Assembly: GCA_038380435.1 (NCBI GenBank)
Contig: JAWZYU010000019.1
Coordinates: 20,919,801 to 20,983,800 of the forward strand
Direction: 5' to 3'
Source of the DNA: Ryuthela nishihirai
Taxonomy: Eukaryota > Arthropoda > Arachnida > Araneae > Heptathelidae
Length of the DNA: 64,000 bases
Shown: positions 21,787 through 33,035 of the stretch, one piece after another
How the letters are laid out: each line of letters starts with the position of its first letter
Numbering within the stretch: the first letter of the stretch is position 1
Program-made: the position numbers and the translations under genes
The notes under the pieces: generated by a model
What the model was told of the DNA's origin: nothing
The model's database searches: none
Seen by the model: only the letters and a program-made list of their open reading frames with translations

Positions 21787-22160
21787 ATGGTGGAAAGCAA
21801 AGTCAAGTGGGACTCGGGTAAAAAGGCTGATCTGATTGACTTCAAAAAGGGGCTCATCGTTGGAGCGCGATGGGCAGGAGCATCAGTAATGGAAGTGATG
21901 GAACTCAGTGAAAAATCACGAGGCACAATATCTTAAGTGTATGGAGAATGGGAACGGTCTCAAAAAATATCTGCCATCTTGGTAAACGCAGGAGGTAAAA
22001 GGCCTAGGCGGACAGCGACAGGCGTTCGTTGTCCCGAACTGTACGGCAAAACAGAGATACTACAGTTCATTAGCCAAGAGAGATGACTGCTAGCAGCGCT
22101 TCAAAAGCCATTTCAACGAGAACTATGCTCAGAGAAATGAAAACGTTGGAATTTAGGTGA
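21787..22160 (+). pseudogene. N-terminal part of a Tc1-like transposase
   Basis: From an ATG at 21787 the frame contains KKADLIDFKKGLIVGARWAG and ASVMEVMELSEKSRGTIS. A TAA follows, then VYGEWERSQKIS and a GGKRPRRTATGV segment. This is the paired-like helix-turn-helix DNA-binding half of a Tc1-type transposase. The DDE catalytic half is missing, and stops are in frame. Confidence 0.75.
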
Positions 22161-22599
22161 AATGATACGAAGTATTACGTAGGTGTTCAGAATAATTTGG
22201 TCAGGAAGTGATTATTTGGGCTCCCCCAAATGCGAGTTTTTCATTGGTGTAATTTTTCTCATTTGTGTACAGGTAGCTGATCTCTGTGTGTGGATGGCAA
22301 GACAAAACAAGAATTGTGAAGCCACAATTATGTGGCGAATAGATTAGGCATAGATTCCAAGGTTTAGCATTTTAAAATATTAAACCTTGGAATCTCTATA
22401 CTGAACCCTTGGAAATGCTCTACAGAACCCCGAAGTTCGGCAGAACATAGTTTCACGAACACTTATTTAAATCATCGATAATTTTTTAATTCGATTAATT
22501 TTTCATCGATAATAATATTGAACAATTTCCATTTACTTTAAAACGAATAAGACCTTGAAAACAAAATAGGAAATTCCATTTCAGCGATTTTTTACATGC
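22161..22599. other. No recognised feature
   Basis: AT-rich. A short inverted repeat around AACCTTGGAATCT occurs near 22347-22395. Confidence 0.4.
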
Positions 22600-22815
22600 C
22601 TTACAGGGAAAATCCTTCACACTTCCCTAAACGGCCCCCTGCAAACTGGAGCCATATGACCGCCCCTGCAATCAGATGGTTAATCAGATGGTGTCCTGAG
22701 GTATGGCTTTCCAAACAACATCCAATTGGGCATGCAACTATATCGCGTTCGCCATCGGAGGGAGCTGGCGAAGAAGCGACCGGGTCAATTACTGTTTACC
22801 ACAGCAAGGTCACCG
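22600..22815 (-). pseudogene. Tc1-like transposase C-terminus, downstream piece
   Basis: The minus strand reads LLRQLPPMANAI, then a segment ending VVWKAIPQDTI, and then RGGHMAP. This corresponds to the last approximately 60 residues after the catalytic E in Tc1-type transposases. It continues the piece at 23206-23340 across an inserted SINE-A. Confidence 0.6.
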
Positions 22816-22817
22816 TC

Positions 22818-23205
22818 GGTTGTGTTGGGTTGTTTTACCTCTGAGCTGCACTTTTATCACACCATGGGCTAAATGGCCAGGTCATATGGACCCCGAAGGC
22901 TCAAAGAACGTTGGGGGAGGGGGCCCACTGGAACAGCTGTTGGGAAACAGATGGTAGTCTCCCGTCAAGGCCATCCAGCATGTTCTTTAAGGTGCAGAGG
23001 GTATGACTCTCTCACACACGGTAAACGGCTTAATCTCCCATCCGATGGCCTTTCCAAGCCCATCGGTGTCCCCTACTGACCGTGGGCAGGGCGGGGAGTT
23101 TTCCGGAGATAAATCTCAACACTGACCCAGCTGGGACTCGAATCTGGGAACTGCAGATTACGAGCCTGGCTCGCTACCGACTGAACAACACGGCTCCCCC
23201 CCCCC
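22818..23205 (-). mobile_element. SINE-A inserted in a Tc1-like remnant
   Basis: It runs from TGTTGGGTTGTTTTACCTCT to the head ending in ACTGAACAACACGGCTCCCC and a C run. The transposase reading frame is interrupted here and resumes on the other side, so this SINE is younger than the transposon. Confidence 0.9.
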
Positions 23206-23340
23206 CATCGTCTGTAAACACATGCTCAATGGGCGACAATTCAGGGGAGTATGACGGCCATGGAAGAATGTCCACACCTTGGAGACTGTCCATCGTTTCA
23301 CGTGCAGTGTGTGGGGTGCATACTTGGGTTAACGTCGGTT
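23206..23340 (-). pseudogene. Tc1-like transposase, DDE-box piece
   Basis: The minus strand encodes VDILPWPSYSPELSPIEHVF, the last catalytic box of a Tc1-type transposase with the glutamate of PIEH retained. The expected PDLSP is PELSP. Continues at 22600-22815. Confidence 0.7.
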
Positions 23341-23660
23341 AATACGTTAAACGTCAAGTTAAAAGTTAATGTTTTCGCTAACTTTTAACTTAAATCGTTA
23401 ACGTTTTGTTTATTTAACTTCTTGTTTTGTATTCTTCTTCATTAATATATATTACTTCATTGTTATATATTATATATCATTGTGATATTGTTCATAATTA
23501 TATAACTTCATTGTTTTGTACAATTAACGCGTTAATTTTTTGGAATTAACGTTGACGATTTTTTTTACACGTTAATCATTAATTTTCAAGTATTTCCGAA
23601 TTTTTAAGTGCGAAGTTTTAACTTTGTTTTTTAACCGTTGCCAACAGTCAAGTCAAATGT
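23341..23660. repeat. Segment rich in GTTAA/TTAAC words, possible MITE
   Basis: AACGTCGGTTAATACGTTAA, CGTTAACGTTTTG, TTAACGCGTTAATTTTTTGG and TTAACGTTGACG occur within 320 bp on both strands. The density of GTTAA in both orientations suggests a diverged palindromic MITE, but I could not define ends. Confidence 0.3.
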
Positions 23661-23933
23661 CACGGGACCAGTTAAGACGGTTGAAATGAACCAATTAAAA
23701 TGCGCGAGGTCAGTTAAGATCAGATCTCATAGCTGCAGAGGCTCCGTATGAAGCTGGATGTGTCGAATAGCGAGAGTCTGACAAGCCAAAGGATTTCTTT
23801 CAATTTAAAGAAGAGGAGATCCTATTTTCTGAAAAGTCAGTGAATCAATATTTGACATGTCTATGTGACAGGTGCTATTAAGAAACTTTTTGTCACGTAC
23901 AAAACTATCATCCCTTCGTCAGCACATAAAAAT

Positions 23934-24113
23934 AAATACCCCCTCAAGCAGCTGCTTGCCACAGAGGTCTGACAGTTTATAGGACATAGTAGGCGATCTG
24001 AGAGGATGGCAGGACCTCAGCAGAAAAACGACACACATCAATGCCTAATCCGGGGCTCGAACCCGGTCCCTTAGATCAGTAGCCAAGCGTGATAACCACT
24101 CGGCCATGGGACG
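23934..24113 (-). mobile_element. SINE-B, near full length
   Basis: It begins AATACCCCCTCAAGCAGCTG and ends with the head complement CCACTCGGCCATGGGACGGC. A small deletion follows GGTCTGACAG. Confidence 0.93.
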
Positions 24114-24221
24114 GCTCTCTTCAGCACATGGTGAGAGGTTAATTAGTATTGGTGGCCATGTTCATGGTCAGTGGGAGGGTCGAATCACATATACCAATTT
24201 TGAGCTGCTTTGAAATTTCGC

Positions 24222-24590
24222 AGATCTTGTAAATAACAGAATCACTTATGTCAGCTAGATTACATCTGCTCCCAGTTTCTGCCGCATTTACGTGATCAAT
24301 TTACTGCTAACAGAATCAGTTGTTTGTTTTTTCGTGATCTTGTAAATAAAGTCCTTTTTTGTGATCTTGTAAATAGCATTTTTTTTCTCTGTTGTAGTAT
24401 AAATCTTAAAATTTTGAACTTAGCGTTTTATTTATATTTTAAAGAGTTAATGTTTTGGTCATTAACTTTAAACTTTATTAAAAAAAACTTCAATTTACTG
24501 CTAACAGAATCAGTCCATGCATGATGGTAAGGAAGGGTCATGTCACAGGATTAACGATATCATTGATGTAATGTCTTGACGTTACTCGGC
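24222..24590. repeat. Rearranged sequence with an inverted scrap of the adjacent Tc1 element
   Basis: 24238-24288 is the reverse complement of 24587-24636 (transposase sequence around CTGGGAGCAGATGTA) with few mismatches. GATCTTGTAAATA occurs three times (24222, 24337, 24362) and TTTACTGCTAACAGAATCAG twice (24299, 24493). The block is a product of local rearrangement. Confidence 0.7.
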
Positions 24591-25370
24591 AGAAACTGGG
24601 AGCAGATGTATCTAGCTGCCATAAGTGATTCTTCCCCATACCATTGTACCACAGTGGGCAACCATACTGTGGCTAATAGAATAGGCTTCTTCATATCGTT
24701 GACCATGTGGACCAAAAACAAAGCCGTCTGGCATGCCGAAATAAAATTGGGACTCGTCTCTGAACACTCTCCTCCATATCATAGTCCAATGATGACTCTC
24801 TCGACACCAGTGGAGATGGCGTAACCAGTGATGCCACTGCAATGACAGATACCGCACTGGAAGTCATCGTTCGTGCAAAAGTTGTGCCATGTTTTTGGAG
24901 ATACCATGGTACCCATAGCTGTCCGCAAATCGCTCTGCAGCACAGTTGCTGTGGTGAAAGGGTCGCGAATGACCCTCTTATGGAGCATGCAATCTTCACA
25001 TCTTGTGCTGCAGTGTGGTAGTCCCGTACCTATCCTTTGTGTCATTTGGCGCTCCATGATGTTGCACTGTGCTCATATTGCGCCCCATGCTTGCAGCGAT
25101 CGCTCAAAGGCTCAATCTGAGCTCGCGCATATCGACGATTCGCTCTCCCTCAGAATGCGTTAATTGAGCATAAGGATCTTGCCGGTTTCTCCAAGGCATG
25201 TTCCGAAAATTTTCGCAGCATGCACTCTAACCTCACTTACAGCTAGTGCTATGATACGAACTCCACGGCTCCGCTGGGTGTCCATTTGCTGCGGAACTTT
25301 GATCATTTACATATCTCTGATGGCTGATTGTCTCCTGCGATTTAAATATCTCACTTCCATTCTTTCTTGC
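24590..25370 (-). pseudogene. Tc1-like transposase, N-terminal two thirds
   Basis: The minus strand reads in broken frames. EGERIVDMRELRLSL near 25150 is the first helix-turn-helix. A second DNA-binding segment follows to about 24880. LQWCRESHHWTMIWRRVFRD and ESQFYF near 24750 contain the first catalytic D (FRDES). GTMVWGRITYGS follows near 24620. It stops before the second catalytic D at a rearrangement. Frameshifts occur near 24780 and 25060. The family is the Tc1-type with GERxxDMRE and AIAA-like repeats common in arthropods. Confidence 0.8.
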
Positions 25371-25588
25371 TGTTGCGATTTCTACTAAGGGCATAGAGTA
25401 GAAAACTTAAAACTGAAAATTATCAGTTTTTTTTTTTATAACTTCAAGAGATTTAGCAAAAACAATTCTTAATTCCTCATGCTAGTTAGTTTTGTTTATT
25501 TTTTTCTCTAAATTATCATCATCAAAATCTCGCGCGTAAAAAAAAATTTCTTCTTCAATATGTTTATAAATTGAAAAAATATATATAT

Positions 25589-25767
25589 ATTCCCTTCAAG
25601 CAGCTGCTTGCCACAGAGGTCTGACAGGAGCTTCTCAGTTTATACGCCAGAGAAGAAGGTATGTGAAGAAGGTGAGACCTCAGCAGAAAAACAACACAAA
25701 TATCAATGCTTTATCCGAGGGTCAAACCCAGGTCCATTTGATCAATAGCCAAACACGCTAACCACTA
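25589..25767 (-). mobile_element. SINE-B, near full length, diverged
   Basis: It begins CCCTTCAAGCAGCTGCTTGC and ends AACACGCTAACCACTATAC. A (TA)n run precedes it at about 25578-25588. Confidence 0.9.
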
Positions 25768-26184
25768 TACAGATATCAAAAAGATGAAGTCCACCTAAAA
25801 GTAGACTTTTTTGTGGCATTTAAAAACACATGACATATTCTCTCTAGTGAAAGATTATCTCTAATTTAATCATATTTCTTAGTTATATTGTCGTGATTCT
25901 AATTCTGTTTCAAACATTGAAAAATTTCGCAGAAACAATTACGCAGCACTAGGACACATCAATTTTATGTCTATTTTGAAAACGTTTATTGGTTGCAGGC
26001 AGCGACAAGTGAAAGAAAAATAAAAGAAATTGTTCGGAAATTTAATTAAATATTAAATTAATATATATATATCAGTGAGAACTTAAACTGTGATGTGGCT
26101 TAACGCTAACTGTGGTTTACAAAATCCAACTAAATATTAAACTCCTAACTAAATATGTCAGTGTGCGAAGTTCAGCCTAGGTTA
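25768..26184. other. No recognised feature
   Basis: AT-rich with a (TA)n run near 26060. Confidence 0.4.
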
Positions 26185-26192
26185 ATCTAAGC

Positions 26193-26611
26193 CAGTGTCT
26201 CGCAAACTGTGTGCCGCGAGAGATTCCAAGTGTGCCGTGAGAGATTTTCAAATTGACACTAGATATTCCAAAGATTTCATTTTGACTTGACTTGTGTTAT
26301 CGACGTGCTTTAATAAAAATCTTTCAGATTTTATCAACTGGGATCTTGTAAGTATTTATCAAGTTTTTTTCAAATTTTGGTATTAATTTTTGATTATTTC
26401 AAGCCATAGAATGGACAAATATTTAAAACAAACACCGAGTTATGAATTAAAGGACGAGAGAAAATCTTCAAGTAAAACCAGGCTGATGACTTCAACAAAG
26501 CGCAAATATAATGACGATTATATAGAGTTTGCTTTTATTCTTTTTTAGGTGTGCCGCGGAAAAAAAATTAGATTCAGTGTGCCCCAGAGTAAAAACGTTT
26601 GCGAGACACTG
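26193..26611. mobile_element. hAT-type MITE, 419 bp, with 8-bp TSD
   Basis: Terminal inverted repeats CAGTGTCTCGCAAAC (26193) and GTTTGCGAGACACTG (to 26611) are exact complements. The 8-bp flanks ATCTAAGC (26185-26192) and ATCTAATC (26612-26619) differ by one base. CAGTG-type ends and an 8-bp duplication define hAT elements. The interior contains GTGTGCCGCG near both ends and no transposase frame. Confidence 0.92.
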
Positions 26612-26892
26612 ATCTAATCATTCAACGTGTATGTTATTTTCATTTTTATTCTTGCGGATCTTTTAAGTTAAATCTACCTACTTGCTACACAGTTACGACT
26701 CTCGATTACGCCTTTTTCCTGCACGAAATCCACAGTCTTAGTCATAAGGGACATTTTCTCACTGCCAGCTAAATTACAGACATGAAATCTCAGGCGACAA
26801 CAACTCGAACCGTTAATAGAAAATGAAGGAATCTAATTTTTGTTCTTGGCTTTCATTTCGTCGCATGATCACTTATCAGAGATGAATTCAGG

Positions 26893-27278
26893 GTTGGAGT
26901 TGTTTTACCTCTGAGCGGCACTTTTTTGCACACCATGAGCTAAATGGCCAGGTCACATGGACCCCGAAGGCTCAGAGAAAGTTGGGGGAGGGGACCCACT
27001 GGAACAGCTGTTGGGAGACAGATGGTAGCTTCCCGTCAAGGCCATCCAGCGTGTTCTTTAACGTGCACAGGGTATGGCTCTCCCGCACACGGGGCCACGG
27101 CTTAACGTCCCATCCGACGGACGGCGGCCTTTTCAAGACCATCGGTGTCCCCTACTGACCGTGGGCAAGGCGGGGAATTTTGCGGAGATAAATCTCAACG
27201 CTGACCCAGCTGGGACTCGAACCTGGTAACTACAGATTACTAGCCTGGCGCGCTACCGACTGAGCCACCCCCGCCCCT
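26893..27278 (-). mobile_element. SINE-A, full length, young, 13-bp TSD
   Basis: Near-consensus copy. AGATGAATTCAGG lies at 26880-26892 and 27279-27291. Confidence 0.97.
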
Positions 27279-27291
27279 AGATGAATTCAGG

Positions 27292-28286
27292 CTTCCCATT
27301 TACACAACATGAAAGTTCCGCAATACTTTGATAATTTAGAGTAATTTACTCCTTCATTACCAGAGGAAAAGGAAGTAAGAAAGAAAATAGGTTAAATAAA
27401 TAATTTGATTTTAATATATTAATGCACACTGAATATTGTAATTTATAATCAATAACTAATATTATTTTATTTCGCTTTTGGAATATTTGGTAACAAATCT
27501 GTATTAAAATACCCCATTATTTCGATTACATTAATTTTTCTTCTGCGATTGTTAAAATAAATTTTATAGAAAATTAAAATAAATACCGTATATAAGTACA
27601 CGCAACCGCTTCTTATGCATAGGGGGGCGTGAAATGAAAATCCAGCGCCGATAACAGTAATATCATTCCAAACTTTCTTAGATGAGCTAAAATAATTCGA
27701 GACTCAAAGAATCACGGCAGTGGAGAAAGTTAGTTTCTTGAGGGGTAGCAAAACCTCAGGATGTGGCTAGTCAACTGCTATGGTAACCAGAAACTTCGGT
27801 TTCAACTGCACCCAGATATTCAAAGGTAATTACGCTGAGGTAGAAACACCTTCAGATCTTGATGTTGACAGTTTCAGAAGTAAAGCAGGTATAGCAACAA
27901 CGGTTGCTATGACGATAGCGTGACACAAAGATGAGAAAAACCAGTCGGTGTGCGTCACGCCGAGTGACATCAGCAGATACCGTTGTGTGTATGTGCATCG
28001 CATGCAGGACCAAAGTTACACAGGACCGAGGGTTGCAGTGAAATCATCTTCAAAAGAGAAGTTCTCTAAACGTTAGGTTCTTATATAACGTGACTTTACC
28101 TTGTGGCATAGCAACAAATAAACGTTTAAAGGAAAGTAATATAGATTCTTATCAGAAAGTAACGTTTAATGTGTTTGTTGTGTTACAAAATAAATTTTCG
28201 AAATAATTAGATTTTTGTTTTTTGGCAAAGAAAAACACCCGCATCTTTATTTTCTCATACGGAAGTATTCAGAAGATATCGAGATA
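27292..28286. other. About 1 kb with no recognised feature
   Basis: No ORF above 60 codons. CCGTATATAAGTA at about 27588 resembles a TATA box, but no coding region follows. Confidence 0.4.
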
Positions 28287-28670
28287 GGTTGGGTTGTTTT
28301 ACCTCTGAGCGGCACTTTTTTGCACACCATGGGCTAAATGACCAGGTCACATGGACCCCGAAGGCTCAGAGAAGGTTGGGGGAGGGGACCCACTGGAACA
28401 GCTGTTGGGAGACAGATGGTATCTTCCCGTCAAGGCCATCCAGCGTTTCTTTAACGTGCACAGGGTAAGGCTCTCCCGCACACGGGGCCACGGCTTAACA
28501 TCCCATCCGACGGACGGCAGCCTTTCCAAGCCCATCGGTGTCCCCTACTGACCGTGGGCAGGGCGGGGAATTTTTGCGGAGATAAATCTTAACGCTGACC
28601 CAGCTGGGACTGAACCTGGGAACTGCAGATTACGAGCCTGGCGCGCTACCGACTGAGTCACCCCCGCCCC
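28287..28670 (-). mobile_element. SINE-A, full length, young
   Basis: It runs from GGTTGGGTTGTTTTACC to the head end CACCCCCGCCCC and shares the variant GACTCAGTC in its A box with the copy at 16747. Its upstream flank is the 66-bp segment duplicated at 16681-16746. Confidence 0.95.
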
Positions 28671-28748
28671 ATTTTGTAAATGGCAATTACTGGTTAAGGA
28701 ATTAAGATTGCGATATATACAAGTATTAGTATTAGTATTAGTAATGTG
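28671..28748. repeat. Inverted copy of the 16681-16746 segment
   Basis: Identical over 66 aligned bases, plus a TATTAG expansion at 28721-28740. Confidence 0.95.
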
Positions 28749-28809
28749 TGTGTACAAGTCTCAAGTTTTTCATTCACTCATAAAATATTATCGAATTGAG
28801 ATAGTGAGA

Positions 28810-29060
28810 TTGAACGTTGAGGGAGAGGACCCACAGGACCTCTTTTAGGAGACAGATGGTAGCCTCCAGTCAAGGCCATCCAGTTTGTTCTTTAACATAC
28901 CCAGGGTATGACTCTCCCGCACACAGCGCCACGGCTTAACGTCCCATCCGATGAACGGCAGCCTTTCCAAGCCCATCGGCATCCCCTACTGACAGAGGGC
29001 AGGGAGTTTTGTGTAGATAAATCTCAATGCTGCCCCAGGCGGGATTCGAACTTGGGATGT
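28810..29060 (-). mobile_element. SINE-A, internal to 5' part
   Basis: GAGGACCCACAGGACCTC through TTTAACATACCCAGGGTATG to GGGATTCGAACTTGGGA. The 3' end and the tip of the head are missing. Confidence 0.85.
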
Positions 29061-29363
29061 CATGTTAAGTGCCTGTATATGTTAACGATGTTCATTTTGA
29101 ATGTTTGTGATAAAAAAAAACCTAATTAAATCAGTGTTTCGCTAAAATTGCACATTTTTTTTTTCTTCATTGCTATATTTTCTTTCGTGAAACGTATAAA
29201 CGTTGTGTGTCATCCTGCGTGATAAAGTTTGCATTTTACTTCTAATTTTCTTGAGTTAGGTTGGTTTGCTTTCTCTCATAAAGTATGAACGAAATGAAAT
29301 CGTCAAATAAATCGATATAAGTTTTACTTTTTCTTATGAAGTGTATAGTTGATGTTGAGTTAG
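29061..29363. other. No recognised feature
   Basis: AT-rich intergenic-looking sequence. Confidence 0.4.
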
Positions 29364-29520
29364 GTTGGATTACACCTGAATTACACCTTCTCTGGAAAAA
29401 AGTACCAGGTTATAAGGACCCTAATGGCTTACTAGGTATAGGCTAAGGAGATCTGCTAATCAGCTGTTCGGAAGGGACGAAGATTTCGTTAAAAGTGCCA
29501 TCATAGAAATTCGGTAAATA
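29364..29520 (-). mobile_element. SINE-A 3' part, decayed
   Basis: GGTTGGATTACACCTGAATT, ACCAGGTTATAAGGACCCTA and AATCAGCTGTTCGG are the remaining landmarks. Confidence 0.55.
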
Positions 29521-29562
29521 ATCATTCTCCTGGATGGCAAAGAAAAGTAGAGGATTTCGATT

Positions 29563-29925
29563 GATTTATTTCTGAACGGCACTCTTTAGGCACACAATGG
29601 GTTAAATAGCCAGGCCACAAGGGCTCGGAGAATATCGGAGGTAGGAAACTCACTGGACAGCTGTTGGGAAACAGATGGAAGCCCCTTATCAGAGTCATCC
29701 AGCGTGTTTTTTAACGCGCGCAGAGTACCGATCTCCTGCCCACGGTGCCAAGGTTTAACGTCCCATTCGAAGAAAGGCGGTCTTTCCAAGCCCATCGGTA
29801 TCCATTTCTGACCAATGACAGAGCAGGGAATTTCGAGGAGAGAAATCTCAACGCTGTCCCAGGCTGGACTCGAACCTGGGAACTGCAGATTACGAGCCTA
29901 GCGGCGCTACCGACTGAACCAACAA
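29563..29925 (-). mobile_element. SINE-A, near full length, diverged
   Basis: It runs from GATTTATTTCTGAACGGCAC to the head with GGACTCGAACCTGGGAACTG and CTACCGACTGAACC. Confidence 0.92.
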
Positions 29926-30267
29926 CCGTGGCTTCCGTGACGTATCCAGAAACTTCAATGGGAGGGGGGGGACATGGCCGGCTCTAGTTCATTGGATACG
30001 TATTTAAAAAAAATATTTTTTTTAAATATAATAAACAATAGTTGTAATTATAATAGACAATGAAACGTTTTATAATTAAGAAAAGAATTTTAGGAGGGGG
30101 GGGGGGGGTTGATAAACTTCGTTTCGCCCGGTTTCGTATTTATTGTCCCACCAGCTCTGCTAGTGGTGTGAGACAAATTTTTTTTTAGTCTAATAAGAGA
30201 TATAAAGTAAAATAAAAATATGCTTTTCGGGATTTTTGAGAAAATATACGTTCAAGAGAGGTTATAA

Positions 30268-30314
<47 letters not shown>

Positions 30315-30322
30315 CCTTGGGT
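29926..30322. repeat. Low-complexity tracts: poly-G, poly-C and (CA)n
   Basis: Poly-G at about 30095-30108, poly-C at about 30268-30285, then (CA)n to about 30312. No gene between them. Confidence 0.8.
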
Positions 30323-30334
30323 ACACTACTGCTT

Positions 30335-30665
30335 GGGGCGGGGGTGGCTCAGTCGGTAGCGCGCCAGGTTCGCACTCTGTAGTTCCCAGGTTCGAGTCCC
30401 AGCTGGGTCAGCGTTGAGATTTATCTCCACAAAATTCCCCGCCCTGCCCACGGTCAGTAGGGGACACCGATGGGCTTGGAACCTGTGCACGTTAAAGAAT
30501 ACGCTGGATGGCCTTGACGGGAGACTACCATCTGTCTCCCAACAGCTGTTCCAGTGGGTCCCCTCCCCCAACCTTCTCTGAGCCTTCGGGGTCCATGTGA
30601 TCTGGTCATTTAGCCCATGGTGTGCAAAAAAGTGCCACTCAGAGGTAAAACAACCCAACCCAACA
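30335..30665 (+). mobile_element. SINE-A with internal deletion, 12-bp TSD
   Basis: Head and 3' end are intact, but about 60 bp of the core (between GGGCTTGGAA and CCTGTGCACG) is missing. ACACTACTGCTT lies at 30323-30334 and 30666-30677. Confidence 0.95.
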
Positions 30666-30677
30666 ACACTACTGCTT

Positions 30678-31431
30678 TGTTTTTGCCTGAATAACTTAAA
30701 CCCGTTCAAAAATCGACACGGGCGTATTCCGCAAGATAGACAAGTCAAGCTATATTCGAAAACACGTGTAGCCACCAGACGTGGAATACATAAGAGAGCG
30801 ATGTGGGTGTAACGGATTCGGAGAGCAGTGTCTCAATAGAGAGTAAGAGATATTGTTTCCTCGGGGATCTGTGTTGTAAGACCGGATGTGATGATGATGG
30901 AGTAGAGGATGCGTCGAGAATGGATAACAAGAAGCAGAATGTCGCTGACAAAGTTGTCGTGAAGTGCTGACGTGGAGAGAAAAAGGAATGCTCGGTGACT
31001 GAAATGACAACGTTTGCTGTTGTCAAAGCTGTCAAAGTCGAAAGAAGAGAAAGCGTGTTTCCTTTTCACACTTTCAAAGTCGTTCACTTAAAGAAGAAGA
31101 AGAAAATTGGATTCGAAAGCTCCCAAACGTATATTTGAAAGGCACCTAACAGCTGAAGTGCGCCACCCAATGATCGATAATAATAATAAACCTTATCGGC
31201 TATTTTTTAACTGTGAAAAAATTTCGATTCGTAATTTCACAAACAGTAAATTATATGCTGTAAATTTTACAGAGGAAATTCGAAAATAATTTCTTGTATT
31301 ATTAGAGTTTCATGTAGCTTACAAGACCTTAGCTAATTCTGAAATATTCGTATCATCAAAACTGAATACTACATCGCAGATTTTAGGACCCTCAAACACC
31401 CCTCCCCCAAACACACACACACCCCGAATTC
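30678..31431. other. No recognised gene; several overlapping short frames
   Basis: All three minus frames are open for 80-96 codons between 30745 and 31087. No frame has a recognisable domain, and being open in three frames at once points to composition rather than coding. An (AC)n-like tract lies near 31400. Confidence 0.35.
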
Positions 31432-31645
31432 ACCAGGTTGAATGATCAGCGCACTTGTCTATTGATCGAAAGGATCTGGGTTCGAGCCTCGGATAAAGTG
31501 TGTATGTTTTCTTTCTTGCATTGTCTTTCTGCTGAGGTTTCGCCTTCCTCACAAAACTTCTCTATAGTGTACTAAACTTCTCTATAGTGTATTAAACTTC
31601 TTTTTAGTGTATTAAACTGAAAGGCTCCTGTCAGAGTTTTGCGGT
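31432..31645 (+). mobile_element. SINE-B, diverged
   Basis: Head remnant TTGAATGATCAGCGCACTTG and GGGTTCGAGCCTCGG, then TTCTGCTGAGGTTTCGCC. TCTATAGTGTACTAAACT is tandemly repeated about three times near 31560-31615. Confidence 0.8.
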
Positions 31646-32007
31646 TTGTGCTTTGGTTTTTTTATCCTCCACTTCAAAAGTGTGACGTCACAAGTGTGGC
31701 TACACAATTTTTCCCTATTTCTTCCTTTCATAAGCAATCTTTTTTATGTTTCTTACGATCGTATTGATTCTGCCATCTTTAATCTGTCTGTTCTTCATTT
31801 AAAGACTATTAGAGGTTCAATCTTCGGCATGGTAGACTTCTGATCTAAAGTTTATGGTTCTAGAAGCAACTAGTGTCAGTATTGTGGCTTTATGTTAGGT
31901 TCCCATATGTAGAAAATCCATCCATGTGCATATTAAAAGGCATGCTGGATGACCCAATCAGCAGGCTTTCATTGGCTCATATATCATGATAAGACCATCT
32001 TTTAACT
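31646..32007. other. No recognised feature
   Basis: A 65-codon plus frame at 31646-31843 lacks motifs. Confidence 0.35.
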
Positions 32008-32395
32008 TGGGGTGGAGGTTGCTCACTCGGTATCACACTAGGTTCGTAATCTGACATTGGCAGGTTCGAGATCTCACTGCGCCTGCGTTGAGAATTTCTA
32101 CAATAACCCCACCACCGCCCACTCACCCAATGTCTTCGGTAAGAAATAGAAAACAGAAGGGCTTGAAAAGGCTGCAGTCCGTCAGTTGGTAAAGCAATAG
32201 TGCAGAAAAACCATACCCTATCAAATTAAAGAACACCCTGGATGGCCTTGACGAGATGTTCCCATCTGTCTCTTAGCAAATATCCAACGGATGCCCTTCC
32301 TCTACGGAGAGCTATGAGCCCTTGCACTCCTTGTGACCTAACCATTTAACACACTGTGTGCACAAAATTTCTGCCCAGGTGTAAAACAAAAACCC
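32008..32395 (+). mobile_element. SINE-A, full length but old
   Basis: The head GGTTGCTCACTCGGTATC and AGGTTCGAGATCTC is followed by the body with CCTGGATGGCCTTGACGAGA and the end GTAAAACAAAAACCC. Confidence 0.85.
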
Positions 32396-32399
32396 AAAC

Positions 32400-32434
32400 C
32401 CCTGTGGCAAGCAGCTGCTTGAGGGGGTATTTAT
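32400..32434 (+). mobile_element. SINE-B 3' tip
   Basis: GTGGCAAGCAGCTGCTTGAG and GGGGTATTTAT only; directly follows the SINE-A at 32008. Confidence 0.85.
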
Positions 32435-32834
32435 TTTATTATTTATTTAACCTTTTTAATAAATTTTAGAATTGGCGTTTCCTAAACAATTTATTTTCCA
32501 ATCTTATAGCAACAGTTGAGGGATGCTATACAGGACCGGATCTGGGGCTAAGGGGGGAGCATGCTCTTCCCCCCCCCTTCAAAATTCTAGCAATGGTAGT
32601 AGAGGCAAAAAAAAATTATTGAACTAATGTATATTTCATGCAGTTTTGAAGAAAACTTTAAATACCTCTGAAACGGAGGAGGAAATGATCTACTACAATG
32701 GAAATCCAGTCTCTTATTTTATTTTTAAACTTTTTCCGGCTTGAGGTACTTTAGTTTCTAGGGCTCTACCCCTCCCCTTTATTTTTTTCCTAGATACACG
32801 CCTACATTGTATCTAGCAAAGTGGCCGCTGGGTA
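32435..32834. other. No recognised feature
   Basis: AT-rich with a C-rich tract near 32570. Confidence 0.4.
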
Positions 32835-32835
32835 T

Positions 32836-32990
32836 ACAGTCGCTCAAAAAAGTATCCGAACACTATGGTTGATTACAGAATTCAGAAAAAATATCTGGCA
32901 ACGTTTTTTTTTAAAAATTAGTGATATTGCAACCTTCGTGTCACGTGACACGAAGGTTGCAATATCACTAATTTTAGTGATATTGCACAG
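32836..32990. mobile_element. Palindromic Tc1/mariner-type MITE, left arm and centre
   Basis: It starts after a TA with CAGTCGCTCAAAAAAGTATC. 32914-32975 is a perfect 62-bp palindrome centred on CACGTG. The right outer arm is missing. Three tandem GTACAGTTTATGAACAG-like units follow to 33035. Confidence 0.85.
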
Positions 32991-33035
32991 TACAGTTTAT
33001 GAACAGTACAGTTTATGAACGGTACAGTTTATGAA

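Noticed and set aside
30745..31087. Overlapping minus-strand frames of 80-96 codons
   Set aside because: Three frames are open together and none has a domain; more consistent with base composition than with coding.
32934..32955. CACGTG palindrome as an E-box regulatory site
   Set aside because: It is the centre of a repeated palindromic MITE present several times, so structural rather than a specific promoter site.
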